NCBI GenBank assembly: GCA_004557385.1
Contig: SFEA01000069.1
Span: 1 to 5,251 of the forward strand
Origin: Bacteroidales bacterium
Lineage (GTDB): Bacteria; Bacteroidota; Bacteroidia; Bacteroidales; Muribaculaceae
Length of the DNA stretch: 5,251 nt
Reading direction: 5' to 3'
Position 1 is the first letter of the stretch. Each line of letters starts with the position of its first letter. The position numbers and the translations under genes are program-made. Under the pieces are notes generated by a model, which saw nothing but the letters and a program-made list of their open reading frames with translations, did no database searches and was not told the origin of the DNA. Below are positions 1 through 5,251 of this stretch, in pieces.

Positions 1-632
1 ACCAACGCCTTTGCACTGGTGTACTTTATGTTGCGCACGTTGTATTTCTTCTTCACTATCTCGCAGATGCGCACCATCTTTTCGGGGATGACATCGGGCA
101 CCACAATCTTAAACTCCACCCAGTCGGTTTCGCGCTCAAACCCGAGTTTCTCGATGTGTTGCTGATAGTAGGGGTGATTGTAGATAGTTGCCATGGTGCT
201 CACCTGGTCGAAGCCCTCAATGAGCATGCCCTCGGGGTCCATGTCGGTGAATCCCAACGGACCCACTATGTGATCCATGCCCTGCGAGCGGCCCCAGTCT
301 TCAACAGCTGCCATCAAGGCGGAGCTCACTTCCTCGTCGTCGACAAAGTCGATAAATCCGAAGCGAACGTTCTTTTCGTTGCACTTTTCATTCACCACAC
401 GGTTGATGATGCCTGCCACACGGCCAACAGCCTTGCCGTCGCGATACGCCATAAACAGCTTGCTGTCGCAAAACTCCGATGCAGGATTTTTTGCGGGGTT
501 AAACGTGTCGAGGTTGTCCATCAACAGGTCGGGCACATAATACTTGTTGTCCTTATACATGTTGGTGCTGAACATCGAAAACTTCTTAATTTCTTTCCTT
601 GTTGGCTTGATTTCTCTGATTTCTATTGCCAT
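1..632 (-). CDS. GNAT-like N-acyltransferase family protein (partial, C-terminus beyond window)
   Basis: The frame opens at an ATG (bases 632-630) and stays open for 210 codons to the left edge, so the C-terminal part is missing. From memory, the Bacteroidetes family it resembles is about 370-390 residues long. Seen: an N-terminus beginning MAIEIREIKPTRKEIKKF; a strand-turn-strand RDGKAVGRVAGIINR at residues 64-78, as in GNAT folds; FGFIDFVDD at 91-99; a helix ending WGRSQGMDHIVGP at 113-125; the stretch GFTDMDPEGMLIEGF at 127-141; YNHPYY at 151-156; and the GNAT-like EKLGFE at 161-166. The classic acyl-CoA loop (Q/R-x-x-G-x-G) is not obvious, so the fold call is firmer than any enzymatic activity, and the substrate is unknown. 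No signal peptide or membrane segment is seen, so it is probably cytoplasmic. It starts 48 bp after the stop of the zinc-ribbon gene on the same strand, with neither a terminator nor a clear -7 box in the gap, which suggests co-transcription (inference). Confidence 0.86.
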   Translation of the reverse strand, partial: MAIEIREIKPTRKEIKKFSMFSTNMYKDNKYYVPDLLMDNLDTFNPAKNPASEFCDSKLFMAYRDGKAVGRVAGIINRVVNEKCNEKNVRFGFIDFVDDEEVSSALMAAVEDWGRSQGMDHIVGPLGFTDMDPEGMLIEGFDQVSTMATIYNHPYYQQHIEKLGFERETDWVEFKIVVPDVIPEKMVRICEIVKKKYNVRNIKYTSAKAL

Positions 633-680
633 TGCAGTTATAGGATTCTCTTAATGTAAGTCGTTAATAAAAAATTGCTA

Positions 681-2087
681 TTATTCGAGTGTTGTCAATG
701 CCGAAGCGGTGCAGTTGCGCGGATTGAACACAAACTCAAGTGCCGACGCTGCCACATACACCATGCCGTCGTCGGTGAATCGCACCGTGGAGCGCGAGGC
801 TACACCCTGCGATGGCGCATACACCACAAAATAGCGGCGCTTGGTTTTGCTGAAGCCAAACACAGCGCCTTTGTCGTCAGCAACGATTATCAGGTTCTCA
901 TTCTCGATGCGTGCACCGTCCTCGGTGTCGCTCATCGCGAATATGGGTTTATCGTATACGCTGATGCTCATGCGCACGTCGGTGGCGCCCTCTTTCAGCG
1001 CCGTCACGTTGTCGGCGTTCTCCACCGCCCATCGGCGAGCGGCGTTTTCAGCCTTTTCAAGCTCGAGTTCTTCGGGCGTGGGATGATAAATTAGCGCAGC
1101 TGCTTGCGCCTGGTTAACCAGATATTCGGTTTCTGCCGAACGGCGAATGTTGTCAGCCTTGCCATACACCAACTGCTTGCCGTCGCGTTGCACAATCTCG
1201 CCCTTAAATGGCACGGCAACAAAATCGCTGGTCTGCGCCTCGTAGAGGCACATCACCACTTCGCCTTCGGCATCGGCGGCTTGCGGCATGGCTCCGTAGG
1301 CAAAGAACAGATAGTCCTTACCCTTGATATCGGTGACGTGCAGCGGCATTTGCTGCGCTTCGCCCATCACTTGCTCGGGATTGAAGTTGAGCCAATGCTT
1401 GTCGACGGTGCGATTGAGTTCGTAGGTCACTCGCCATGTAGCAGTGAGGCTGTCGCGCGTGATGGTGTATACCTTAAAGAACGAACGGTTGCTGGTGCTT
1501 GAATAATACGTCACGCCGGCAATCTGTCGCTCGCCTGTCTTGTTAGCATTCACCTCGAGGGCAAATGCCACATTGGCAAGGTCGCCCAGGCGGTTCTCGC
1601 TGTTGAGCGTTGAGCGCAATATCTCGCGTGCCTCGTCGGCTGAGATGGGCACTTCCACAGTGTCTACTTCAGTGGTGTTGGCTTCGCTTCTGCCCTGAAA
1701 GAAGAAAAATCCCAGCACGCCCAATATCAATGCCGTGATGATGGCTGCAACCAACGGACCGTTGTTGCGGCGCTTTGACGACGGTTCGTCGCTGTCGTAG
1801 GCTGTGGCGCGAGTGCTCACGCTGCTTGGCGGCACTTGCTGCTGTTGTTCTTCCTCTTTATTGAAATCCCACCCTTGCGAGTCGTTTCGCGACGGCTCTT
1901 TTGGCGCTGGAGGCTGCGGTGCTGAAAGCTGACGCCCGCACAGCGGACAAAAACGCGATTGCGCCGGTATCTGCCCTCCGCAGTAGGGACACACGGCTGG
2001 CTGTGGCATCGGCGCTCCGCAATGATTGCAGAATCGCGAGTTGGCAGGCACCTCGCTGCCGCAATGTTCACATATCCTATTCTCCAT
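681..2087 (-). CDS. Double zinc-ribbon, single-pass membrane protein of unknown function
   Basis: A 468-residue protein. Two consecutive zinc ribbons of identical spacing (CX2C-X10-CX2C) use C6/C9/C20/C23 and C33/C36/C47/C50. A Pro/Gln/Glu-rich linker follows (about 51-108, with EEEQQQQ near 78-84). One strongly hydrophobic segment spans about 110-130, preceded by KRR at 105-107. By the positive-inside rule the ribbons would be cytoplasmic and the roughly 335-residue C-terminal part periplasmic (inference). I do not recognise that C-terminal domain. It mixes beta-strand-like stretches with a charged helix near 338-357 (EELELEKAENAARRWAVENA). I chose the ATG at 2087 because the ribbon begins five residues later and a -7 promoter box lies 28-35 bp upstream; the frame runs on to a TTG at 2210, but that would span the promoter. 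Zinc-ribbon plus membrane-helix proteins are common in Bacteroidales and mostly uncharacterised. It diverges from topA and precedes the GNAT-like gene. Confidence 0.93.
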   Translation of the reverse strand: MENRICEHCGSEVPANSRFCNHCGAPMPQPAVCPYCGGQIPAQSRFCPLCGRQLSAPQPPAPKEPSRNDSQGWDFNKEEEQQQQVPPSSVSTRATAYDSDEPSSKRRNNGPLVAAIITALILGVLGFFFFQGRSEANTTEVDTVEVPISADEAREILRSTLNSENRLGDLANVAFALEVNANKTGERQIAGVTYYSSTSNRSFFKVYTITRDSLTATWRVTYELNRTVDKHWLNFNPEQVMGEAQQMPLHVTDIKGKDYLFFAYGAMPQAADAEGEVVMCLYEAQTSDFVAVPFKGEIVQRDGKQLVYGKADNIRRSAETEYLVNQAQAAALIYHPTPEELELEKAENAARRWAVENADNVTALKEGATDVRMSISVYDKPIFAMSDTEDGARIENENLIIVADDKGAVFGFSKTKRRYFVVYAPSQGVASRSTVRFTDDGMVYVAASALEFVFNPRNCTASALTTLE

Positions 2088-2107
2088 TATCTGAACTGAT
2101 GCTTGTT

Positions 2108-2122
2108 TTCGGCGCAAAATTA
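2108..2122 (-). promoter_or_regulatory. Promoter core (-7 box) of the zinc-ribbon gene
   Basis: Read on the minus strand, TAATTTTG (2122-2115) matches the Bacteroidetes -7 consensus TAnnTTTG and is followed by CGCCGAA. Transcription would start near 2108-2110, giving a short A-rich leader of about 20 nt before the ATG at 2087. No good TTTG -33 element is seen at the expected distance. There is no Shine-Dalgarno sequence, which is normal for this phylum. The same 15-mer with one mismatch forms the divergent topA promoter. Confidence 0.65.
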
Positions 2123-2262
2123 CTAATTCTTTTTCAATTATCCTTTTCACCCTCAGCCGGCATCGCTTTCTCGCCGCTTTATGAGGCGTGAAGATTTTAT
2201 AGTTTAACAAAAATTAACCATTACATCAATGAACATTTTCTCCTCCTACACATTAATATATA

Positions 2263-2280
2263 CAATACTTATAAGTATTG
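2263..2280. repeat. Perfect 18-bp palindrome, candidate operator
   Basis: CAATACTTATAAGTATTG equals its own reverse complement over all 18 bases, with no spacer; the flanking bases (A on both sides) do not extend it. Gapless two-fold symmetry fits a homodimeric DNA-binding protein better than an RNA hairpin, which needs a loop. It lies about 105 bp upstream of the topA -7 box and about 140 bp upstream of the other -7 box, so it overlaps neither. Its role as a binding site is inference. Confidence 0.5.
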
Positions 2281-2338
2281 ACCCCTCTCGCGTCTCGCTT
2301 TTTAAGCGTTGGCACAAGTGGCGACGCATAACCTTGTT

Positions 2339-2354
2339 GGCAAAAAAATTTGCC
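2339..2354. repeat. 16-bp inverted repeat adjoining the topA promoter
   Basis: GGCAAA and TTTGCC are perfect inverse complements separated by AAAA (GGCAAAAAAATTTGCC). The element ends 4 bp before the TTTG proposed as the -33 element of topA, at roughly -60 to -44 from the predicted start. That position would suit an activator, a repressor or a bent A-tract upstream element. The symmetry is seen directly; the function is inferred. Confidence 0.45.
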
Positions 2355-2358
2355 CGGC

Positions 2359-2399
2359 TTTGTCACACATATCAAATTTTAGTGTAATTTTGCACCGAA
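2359..2399 (+). promoter_or_regulatory. topA promoter
   Basis: TAATTTTG (2385-2392) matches the Bacteroidetes -7 box TAnnTTTG, and it continues as CACCGAA, a typical downstream context for promoters of this group. A TTTG at 2359-2362 can serve as the -33 element, though its 22-bp gap is slightly long. The predicted start is near 2397-2399, giving a leader of about 82 nt before the topA ATG. Confidence 0.7.
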
Positions 2400-2420
2400 T
2401 TTTCTGCAGGTCAGGAAAAA

Positions 2421-2446
2421 AGTATTTAACCAACCAAAAAAATACT
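2421..2446 (+). other. Small hairpin in the topA leader
   Basis: AGTATTT (2421-2427) and AAATACT (2440-2446) form a perfect 7-bp stem around a 12-nt A/C-rich loop in the predicted untranslated leader, 34 bp before the start codon. The stem is AT-rich and weak and no U-tract follows, so it is not a terminator. It may be chance or a modest translational element. Confidence 0.3.
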
Positions 2447-2480
2447 AACGTCAACATTTTTCAATTACAACGCATCTGAA

Positions 2481-4808
2481 ATGGCAAAAAATTTAGTAAT
2501 TGTCGAATCTCCATCGAAGGTAAAGAACATAAGCAAGTTTCTTGGCGACGACTATAAAGTGATGTCGAGCAAAGGTCACATCCGCGACCTCCACAAAAAG
2601 GATTTCAGCATCGACGTCAACAACGGCTTCGCTCCAATCTACGAGATTCCGTCGGACAAACGCGACCTGGTGAAAACACTGAAAAAGGAGGCTCAGCAAG
2701 CCGAAATGGTGTGGCTGGCTTCCGATGAGGACCGCGAAGGTGAAGCCATAGCATGGCACCTCTACGAAGTGCTCGGACTTACGCACGAAAACTCTAAGCG
2801 CATCGTGTTTCACGAAATCACCAAGCCTGCCCTCCTGAATGCCATCGAAAACCCTCGCGACATCGACATCAACATCGTCGACGCTCAGCAGGCTCGGCGC
2901 GTGCTCGACCGCATTGTGGGTTTCGAACTTTCGCCTGTGCTCTGGAAGAAAATCAAGCCGGCGCTGTCGGCTGGACGTGTGCAGAGCGTGGCTGTGCGAC
3001 TGATTGTTGAACGCGAACGCGAAATTCAAAACTTCAAAAGCGAACCATACTTCCGTGTGGTGGCTCAATTCATCCCCGAAGGCTCCAACACCGTGGTGAA
3101 TGCCGAACTGGCACGCCGCCTTGCTTCGCGCGACGAAGCCGAACAATGCCTCAACGCTTGCCGCTCGGCGCTGTTTACAGTTGAAGATGTGCAGGTGAAA
3201 CCACAGAAGAAATGCCCGGCTCCGCCGTTCACAACCTCTACGCTGCAGCAGGAGGCGCTGCGAAAATTGGGATTCACCGTGGCGCAAACCATGCGCGTGG
3301 CGCAGATGCTGTACGAATCGGGATACATAACTTATATGCGTACCGACTCGGTGAACCTCTCGTCGCTTGCCATCAACTCAATAAAAAAGGAAATCACCGA
3401 AACGCTCGGCGAACAATATGTGAAGGTGCGCAAATATCACACTGCCACAAAGGGCGCGCAGGAGGCGCACGAAGCCATTCGACCAACTTTCATCAGCAAC
3501 CACGACATTGCCGGAACCGCTCAGGAAAAGAAACTCTACAACCTGATTTGGAAACGAACCATCGCTTCGCAAATGGCAGATGCCGAGGTGGAAAAAACCA
3601 TCATAAACATCGCTGCGAACAGCATGACCGACCGCTTTGTCGCTACCGGCGAGGTGCTGAAGTTCGATGGCTTCTTGAAGGTGTACATCGAATCGACCGA
3701 CGACGAAAATGCCGCTAACGACAACGAACTGCATGTGCTGCCCGCACTGGCTGTAGGTTGCCCTATGGCGGTGAAAGGTGTAACTGCCACACAACGATTC
3801 ACCCAGCAGCCTTATCGCTACAACGAGGCTACATTGGTGAAAAAACTCGAAGAACTGGGCATCGGACGCCCGTCGACCTATGCCCCTACAATCTCCACTA
3901 TTCAACAACGAGGATATGTGGAACGAGGCGAAAGCAAAGGCACCGAACGCTCCTACGAGGTGCTGCAACTCTCGCGCGACAAGATAGTGTCGAAGACGAA
4001 AACCGAACTCACAGGCGCCGAAAAAGGCAAACTCATGCCAACCGACACGGGCACCGTGGTCAACGACTTCCTCATGGAGTATTTCCCTACAATCATGGAT
4101 TATAACTTCACTGCCAAGGTGGAGGCTGAATTCGACGACATCGCCGAAGGAAAGGTGAAATGGAACAAGGAAATATCCGACTTCTACAAGATATTCCACC
4201 CCACAATTGAAAACGCCACCAAGCTGCGCCTCGAGCACAAAGTGGGCGAACGCATACTGGGCGAGGAGCCAAGCACCGGACGACCCGTGTCGGTGAAAAT
4301 CGGGCGATTCGGCCCTGTGGTGCAAATCGGCAGCGCCGACGACAACGAACGACCGCGCTTTGCTTCGCTCCAGAAAAACCAAAGCATCGAAAACATCACT
4401 CTCGAAGAGGCGCTCAAGCTGTTTGAACTGCCTCGAACCGTTGGCGAGTTTGAGGGCGAAACAATAATTGCCGCTATCGGAAAGTTCGGCCCGTACATCA
4501 AGCACGGCAAAACTTTCGTGTCGATTCCAAGCAGCACCACGCCCCAAGCCATCACACTCGAGCAAGCTATCGCCCTCATCAACGCTAAGCGCAATGAAGC
4601 GGCGAACAAAGTGCTGAAAACTTTCGATGAAGACCCTGATATGCAGGTGCTTAACGGACGATTCGGTGTGTATATCTGCTACAAAAAAGCCAACTACAAA
4701 ATCCCGAAGGGCACCGACGCTGCATCGCTCACACTCGAGCAATGCAAAGCCATCGTTGCCGACGAGGCTAATGCGCCCAAAAAGCGCACCTCTCGCGCCA
4801 AGAAATAA
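2481..4808 (+). CDS. topA: DNA topoisomerase I (type IA)
   Basis: A complete 775-residue enzyme that relaxes negatively supercoiled DNA by cutting and rejoining one strand through a 5'-phosphotyrosine link. The N-terminal Toprim domain shows VIVESPSK with E9 and the acidic triad D82/D84/E86 in SDEDREGEAIAWH. The core carries SAGRVQSVAVRLIVERERE (163-181), the active-site stretch GYITYMRTDS (281-290) with Y285 aligning to E. coli Y319, the EAHEAIRPT motif (328-336) and GIGRPSTYAPTI (460-471). There are no tetracysteine zinc ribbons at the C-terminus. Instead three Toprim C-terminal-type repeats are centred on IGRFGPVVQIG (607-617), IGKFGPYIKHG (666-676) and NGRFGVYICYK (725-735), each followed by a short helix (ITLEEALKLF, ITLEQAIALI, LTLEQCKAIV). 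The tail KKRTSRAKK is basic and could contact DNA. The ATG at 2481 places E9 correctly. No Shine-Dalgarno sequence is seen. It is followed by its own terminator, so it is probably transcribed alone. Confidence 0.99.
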   Translation: MAKNLVIVESPSKVKNISKFLGDDYKVMSSKGHIRDLHKKDFSIDVNNGFAPIYEIPSDKRDLVKTLKKEAQQAEMVWLASDEDREGEAIAWHLYEVLGLTHENSKRIVFHEITKPALLNAIENPRDIDINIVDAQQARRVLDRIVGFELSPVLWKKIKPALSAGRVQSVAVRLIVEREREIQNFKSEPYFRVVAQFIPEGSNTVVNAELARRLASRDEAEQCLNACRSALFTVEDVQVKPQKKCPAPPFTTSTLQQEALRKLGFTVAQTMRVAQMLYESGYITYMRTDSVNLSSLAINSIKKEITETLGEQYVKVRKYHTATKGAQEAHEAIRPTFISNHDIAGTAQEKKLYNLIWKRTIASQMADAEVEKTIINIAANSMTDRFVATGEVLKFDGFLKVYIESTDDENAANDNELHVLPALAVGCPMAVKGVTATQRFTQQPYRYNEATLVKKLEELGIGRPSTYAPTISTIQQRGYVERGESKGTERSYEVLQLSRDKIVSKTKTELTGAEKGKLMPTDTGTVVNDFLMEYFPTIMDYNFTAKVEAEFDDIAEGKVKWNKEISDFYKIFHPTIENATKLRLEHKVGERILGEEPSTGRPVSVKIGRFGPVVQIGSADDNERPRFASLQKNQSIENITLEEALKLFELPRTVGEFEGETIIAAIGKFGPYIKHGKTFVSIPSSTTPQAITLEQAIALINAKRNEAANKVLKTFDEDPDMQVLNGRFGVYICYKKANYKIPKGTDAASLTLEQCKAIVADEANAPKKRTSRAKK

Positions 4809-4829
4809 TCATCTCAACATAACGGTGTA

Positions 4830-4863
4830 AAGCAGGAGGCATTACGTCTCCTGCTTGCGTTTT
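4830..4863 (+). terminator. Intrinsic terminator of topA
   Basis: AAGCAGGAG (4830-4838) pairs perfectly with CTCCTGCTT (4848-4856), extendable inward by a G-T pair to leave a 7-nt loop. GCG and a TTTT run (4860-4863) follow. It begins 21 bp after the topA stop codon. The T-run is short, but the 9-bp stem and its location support a Rho-independent terminator. Confidence 0.8.
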
Positions 4864-4908
4864 GCCCCTACCCATAATCCCCAAAAGAAAGTCCGTCGAG
4901 GATGTGAC

Positions 4909-4930
4909 GCCGAGCCGACTGAGGCGAGGC
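4909..4930. repeat. Imperfect hairpin with tandem G-A mismatches
   Basis: GCC-GA-GCC (4909-4916) faces GGC-GA-GGC (4923-4930) around a GACTGA loop. The outer and inner GCC/GGC triplets pair, and the two GA steps oppose each other as tandem G-A mismatches, which are stable in both RNA and single-stranded DNA. It is part of the hairpin cluster. Confidence 0.4.
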
Positions 4931-4931
4931 A

Positions 4932-4969
4932 CTTAGCCCGGGGTGAGCGTCAGCGTAACCCCGGGTAAG
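4932..4969. repeat. Long inverted repeat with CCCGGGGT arms
   Basis: CCCGGGGT (4937-4944) pairs exactly with ACCCCGGG (4958-4965), and the outer CTTA (4932-4935) pairs with TAAG (4966-4969), leaving only G4936 bulged: a 12-bp stem. The 13-nt loop holds GCGTCAGCG. This is the strongest stem in the region. Confidence 0.7.
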
Positions 4970-4984
4970 CAACACACAAACATC

Positions 4985-5006
4985 TTCGGCGTCCGGAAGA
5001 CGCGAA
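4985..5006. repeat. Hairpin with GCGTC/GACGC stem
   Basis: TTC-G-GCGTC (4985-4993) pairs with GACGC-GAA (4999-5006) around the loop CGGAA, giving an 8-bp stem with one bulged G. Its left arm can alternatively pair with GACGCCGA at 4906-4913, so two mutually exclusive folds are possible. Confidence 0.5.
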
Positions 5007-5028
5007 TTACCCTTGGCAACTGGGTGTG

Positions 5029-5045
5029 CAACCGCGCCGCGGTTG
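5029..5045. repeat. 17-bp near-perfect palindrome
   Basis: CAACCGCG and CGCGGTTG flank a single central C. The element is symmetric over 17 bases. As RNA it would fold with a small loop taken from its centre; as DNA it could also be a protein site. It shares the AACCGC/GCGGTT arms with the hairpin at 5116-5133. Confidence 0.6.
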
Positions 5046-5070
5046 TGCGAGGTGGGGTGCGTTCAGCCTT

Positions 5071-5103
5071 CCCCACATAGTCGCCTGCGGCGCCAATGTG
5101 GGG
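5071..5103. repeat. Two-tier hairpin CCCCACAT...ATGTGGGG
   Basis: The outer 8-bp stem CCCCACAT (5071-5078) / ATGTGGGG (5096-5103) encloses a symmetric 3x3 internal loop and an inner CGCC-TGC-GGCG stem (5082-5092). Two nested perfect stems in 33 bases are unlikely to be chance in sequence of this composition. No T-run follows on the plus strand beyond TTATTT, so terminator function is doubtful. Confidence 0.65.
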
Positions 5104-5115
5104 TTATTTACAATG

Positions 5116-5133
5116 TAACCGCTCACGCGGTTA
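5116..5133. repeat. Hairpin TAACCGC-TCAC-GCGGTTA
   Basis: A perfect 7-bp stem with a TCAC tetraloop lies 12 bp after the two-tier hairpin. Its arms repeat those of the palindrome at 5029-5045, so the pair could be diverged copies of one module. Confidence 0.6.
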
Positions 5134-5251
5134 ATATCGCTGGTTATCAATGCGTTTGCTCTGTAGGGGCGTTCCCTCGAAGATGGTGCGTTTGGGTCTC
5201 ACACAGATTGATTTGATTATTCAGATTTATTATTTCCTCTGCGGGTTCTGC

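Larger units (their letters stand above)
2088..2480. other. Divergent intergenic region between the zinc-ribbon gene and topA
   Basis: This 393-bp stretch holds no convincing gene. It contains the two divergent promoter cores, an 18-bp perfect palindrome (2263-2280), a 5-bp-stem inverted repeat CGCTT-TTT-AAGCG (2296-2308), a 16-bp inverted repeat at 2339-2354 and a leader hairpin at 2421-2446. A 52-codon frame on the plus strand (2229-2387) lies inside it and is discussed as a weak finding. No tRNA, riboswitch or terminator pattern was recognised here. Confidence 0.8.
4901..5133. repeat. Cluster of non-identical GC-rich hairpins (REP/BIME-like or structured RNA)
   Basis: Six local inverted repeats occur in about 230 bp: 4909-4930, 4932-4969, 4985-5006, 5029-5045, 5071-5103 and 5116-5133. 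In addition GACGCCGA (4906-4913) is the exact inverse complement of TCGGCGTC (4986-4993) and could close a larger stem around the second hairpin. The third and fifth pairs thus compete or combine. The stems at 5029-5045 and 5116-5133 share the same AACCGC/GCGGTT arms with different loops. The style recalls the multi-copy intergenic hairpin elements of Bacteroidales and some other phyla, from memory only. Whether it acts as DNA or RNA is unknown. Confidence 0.6.
4864..5251. other. Gene-free region rich in hairpins
   Basis: I see no credible coding sequence in these 388 bases. From about 4901 to 5133 it is packed with at least six GC-rich inverted repeats separated by short spacers. From about 5134 to the right edge it becomes AT-richer, with a short AGGG-GCGTT-CCCT inverted repeat (5164-5176) and a CAGATT direct repeat near 5203 and 5220. 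Nothing here matches a tRNA or rRNA. The right-hand neighbour gene lies outside the window. Confidence 0.75.

Noticed and set aside
633..680. A separate promoter or terminator between the zinc-ribbon and GNAT-like genes
   Set aside because: The 48-bp gap has T-rich runs on the coding strand, but no stem-loop and no TAnnTTTG box, so neither can be supported.
156..1502. Plus-strand open frames of 130-170 codons opposite the GNAT-like and zinc-ribbon genes
   Set aside because: They are antisense to genes with clear domain motifs, lack a promoter or family features, and read as codon-bias shadows.
2088..2210. A 41-residue N-terminal extension of the zinc-ribbon protein from a TTG at 2210
   Set aside because: It would be translated across the -7 box at 2115-2122, the residues are Arg/Lys-rich with no domain, and the ATG at 2087 places the first zinc ribbon at the normal distance from the start.
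2399..2480. Riboswitch in the topA leader
   Set aside because: The leader is only about 80 nt, AT-rich, with a single weak 7-bp stem and no conserved aptamer motif that I recognise.
3378..4742. A 454-codon open frame antisense to topA, and a 264-codon one at 2493-3287
   Set aside because: Both lie wholly inside topA on the opposite strand, with no recognisable motifs and compositions rich in His/Phe/Val/Arg that mirror topA codon usage. They are shadows.
4901..5133. CRISPR array
   Set aside because: The repeated units differ in sequence, length and spacing; there are no identical direct repeats with uniform spacers and no cas gene in the window.
5013..5216. A 67-codon plus-strand frame through the hairpins
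   Set aside because: It starts at a TTG, runs through the inverted repeats, is rich in Cys, Val and Arg and has no family resemblance. It is explained by GC-rich repeat sequence.

Overview
The window looks like chromosomal DNA from a member of the Bacteroidales. Two promoters carry the Bacteroidetes -7 box (TAnnTTTG), start codons lack a Shine-Dalgarno sequence, and the topoisomerase I has a zinc-free C-terminus of a kind I associate with this phylum. Base composition appears balanced by eye and TCG serine codons are frequent, which would suit a Muribaculaceae-like gut bacterium, but that family-level guess is weak.

Layout: (1) Bases 1-632, minus strand: the N-terminal 210 codons of an atypical GNAT-type acyltransferase-like protein that runs off the left edge. 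(2) Bases 681-2087, minus strand: a 468-residue protein with two N-terminal zinc ribbons, one membrane helix and a large C-terminal domain I do not recognise. It lies 48 bp upstream of the GNAT gene, with no terminator seen between them, so the two may be co-transcribed. (3) Bases 2088-2480: a divergent intergenic region with two nearly identical promoter cores facing opposite ways, a perfect 18-bp palindrome, a 16-bp inverted repeat just upstream of the topA promoter, and a small hairpin in the topA leader. (4) Bases 2481-4808, plus strand: complete topA, DNA topoisomerase I. (5) Bases 4830-4863: an intrinsic terminator for topA. (6) Bases 4864-5251: no credible gene, but a dense run of at least six non-identical GC-rich hairpins, followed by an AT-rich tail.

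topA is a housekeeping gene that relaxes negative supercoils. The divergent zinc-ribbon/GNAT pair has no clear functional link to it. No phage, conjugative, CRISPR or defence gene is visible. The least explained parts are the hairpin cluster after topA and the palindromes between the divergent promoters.
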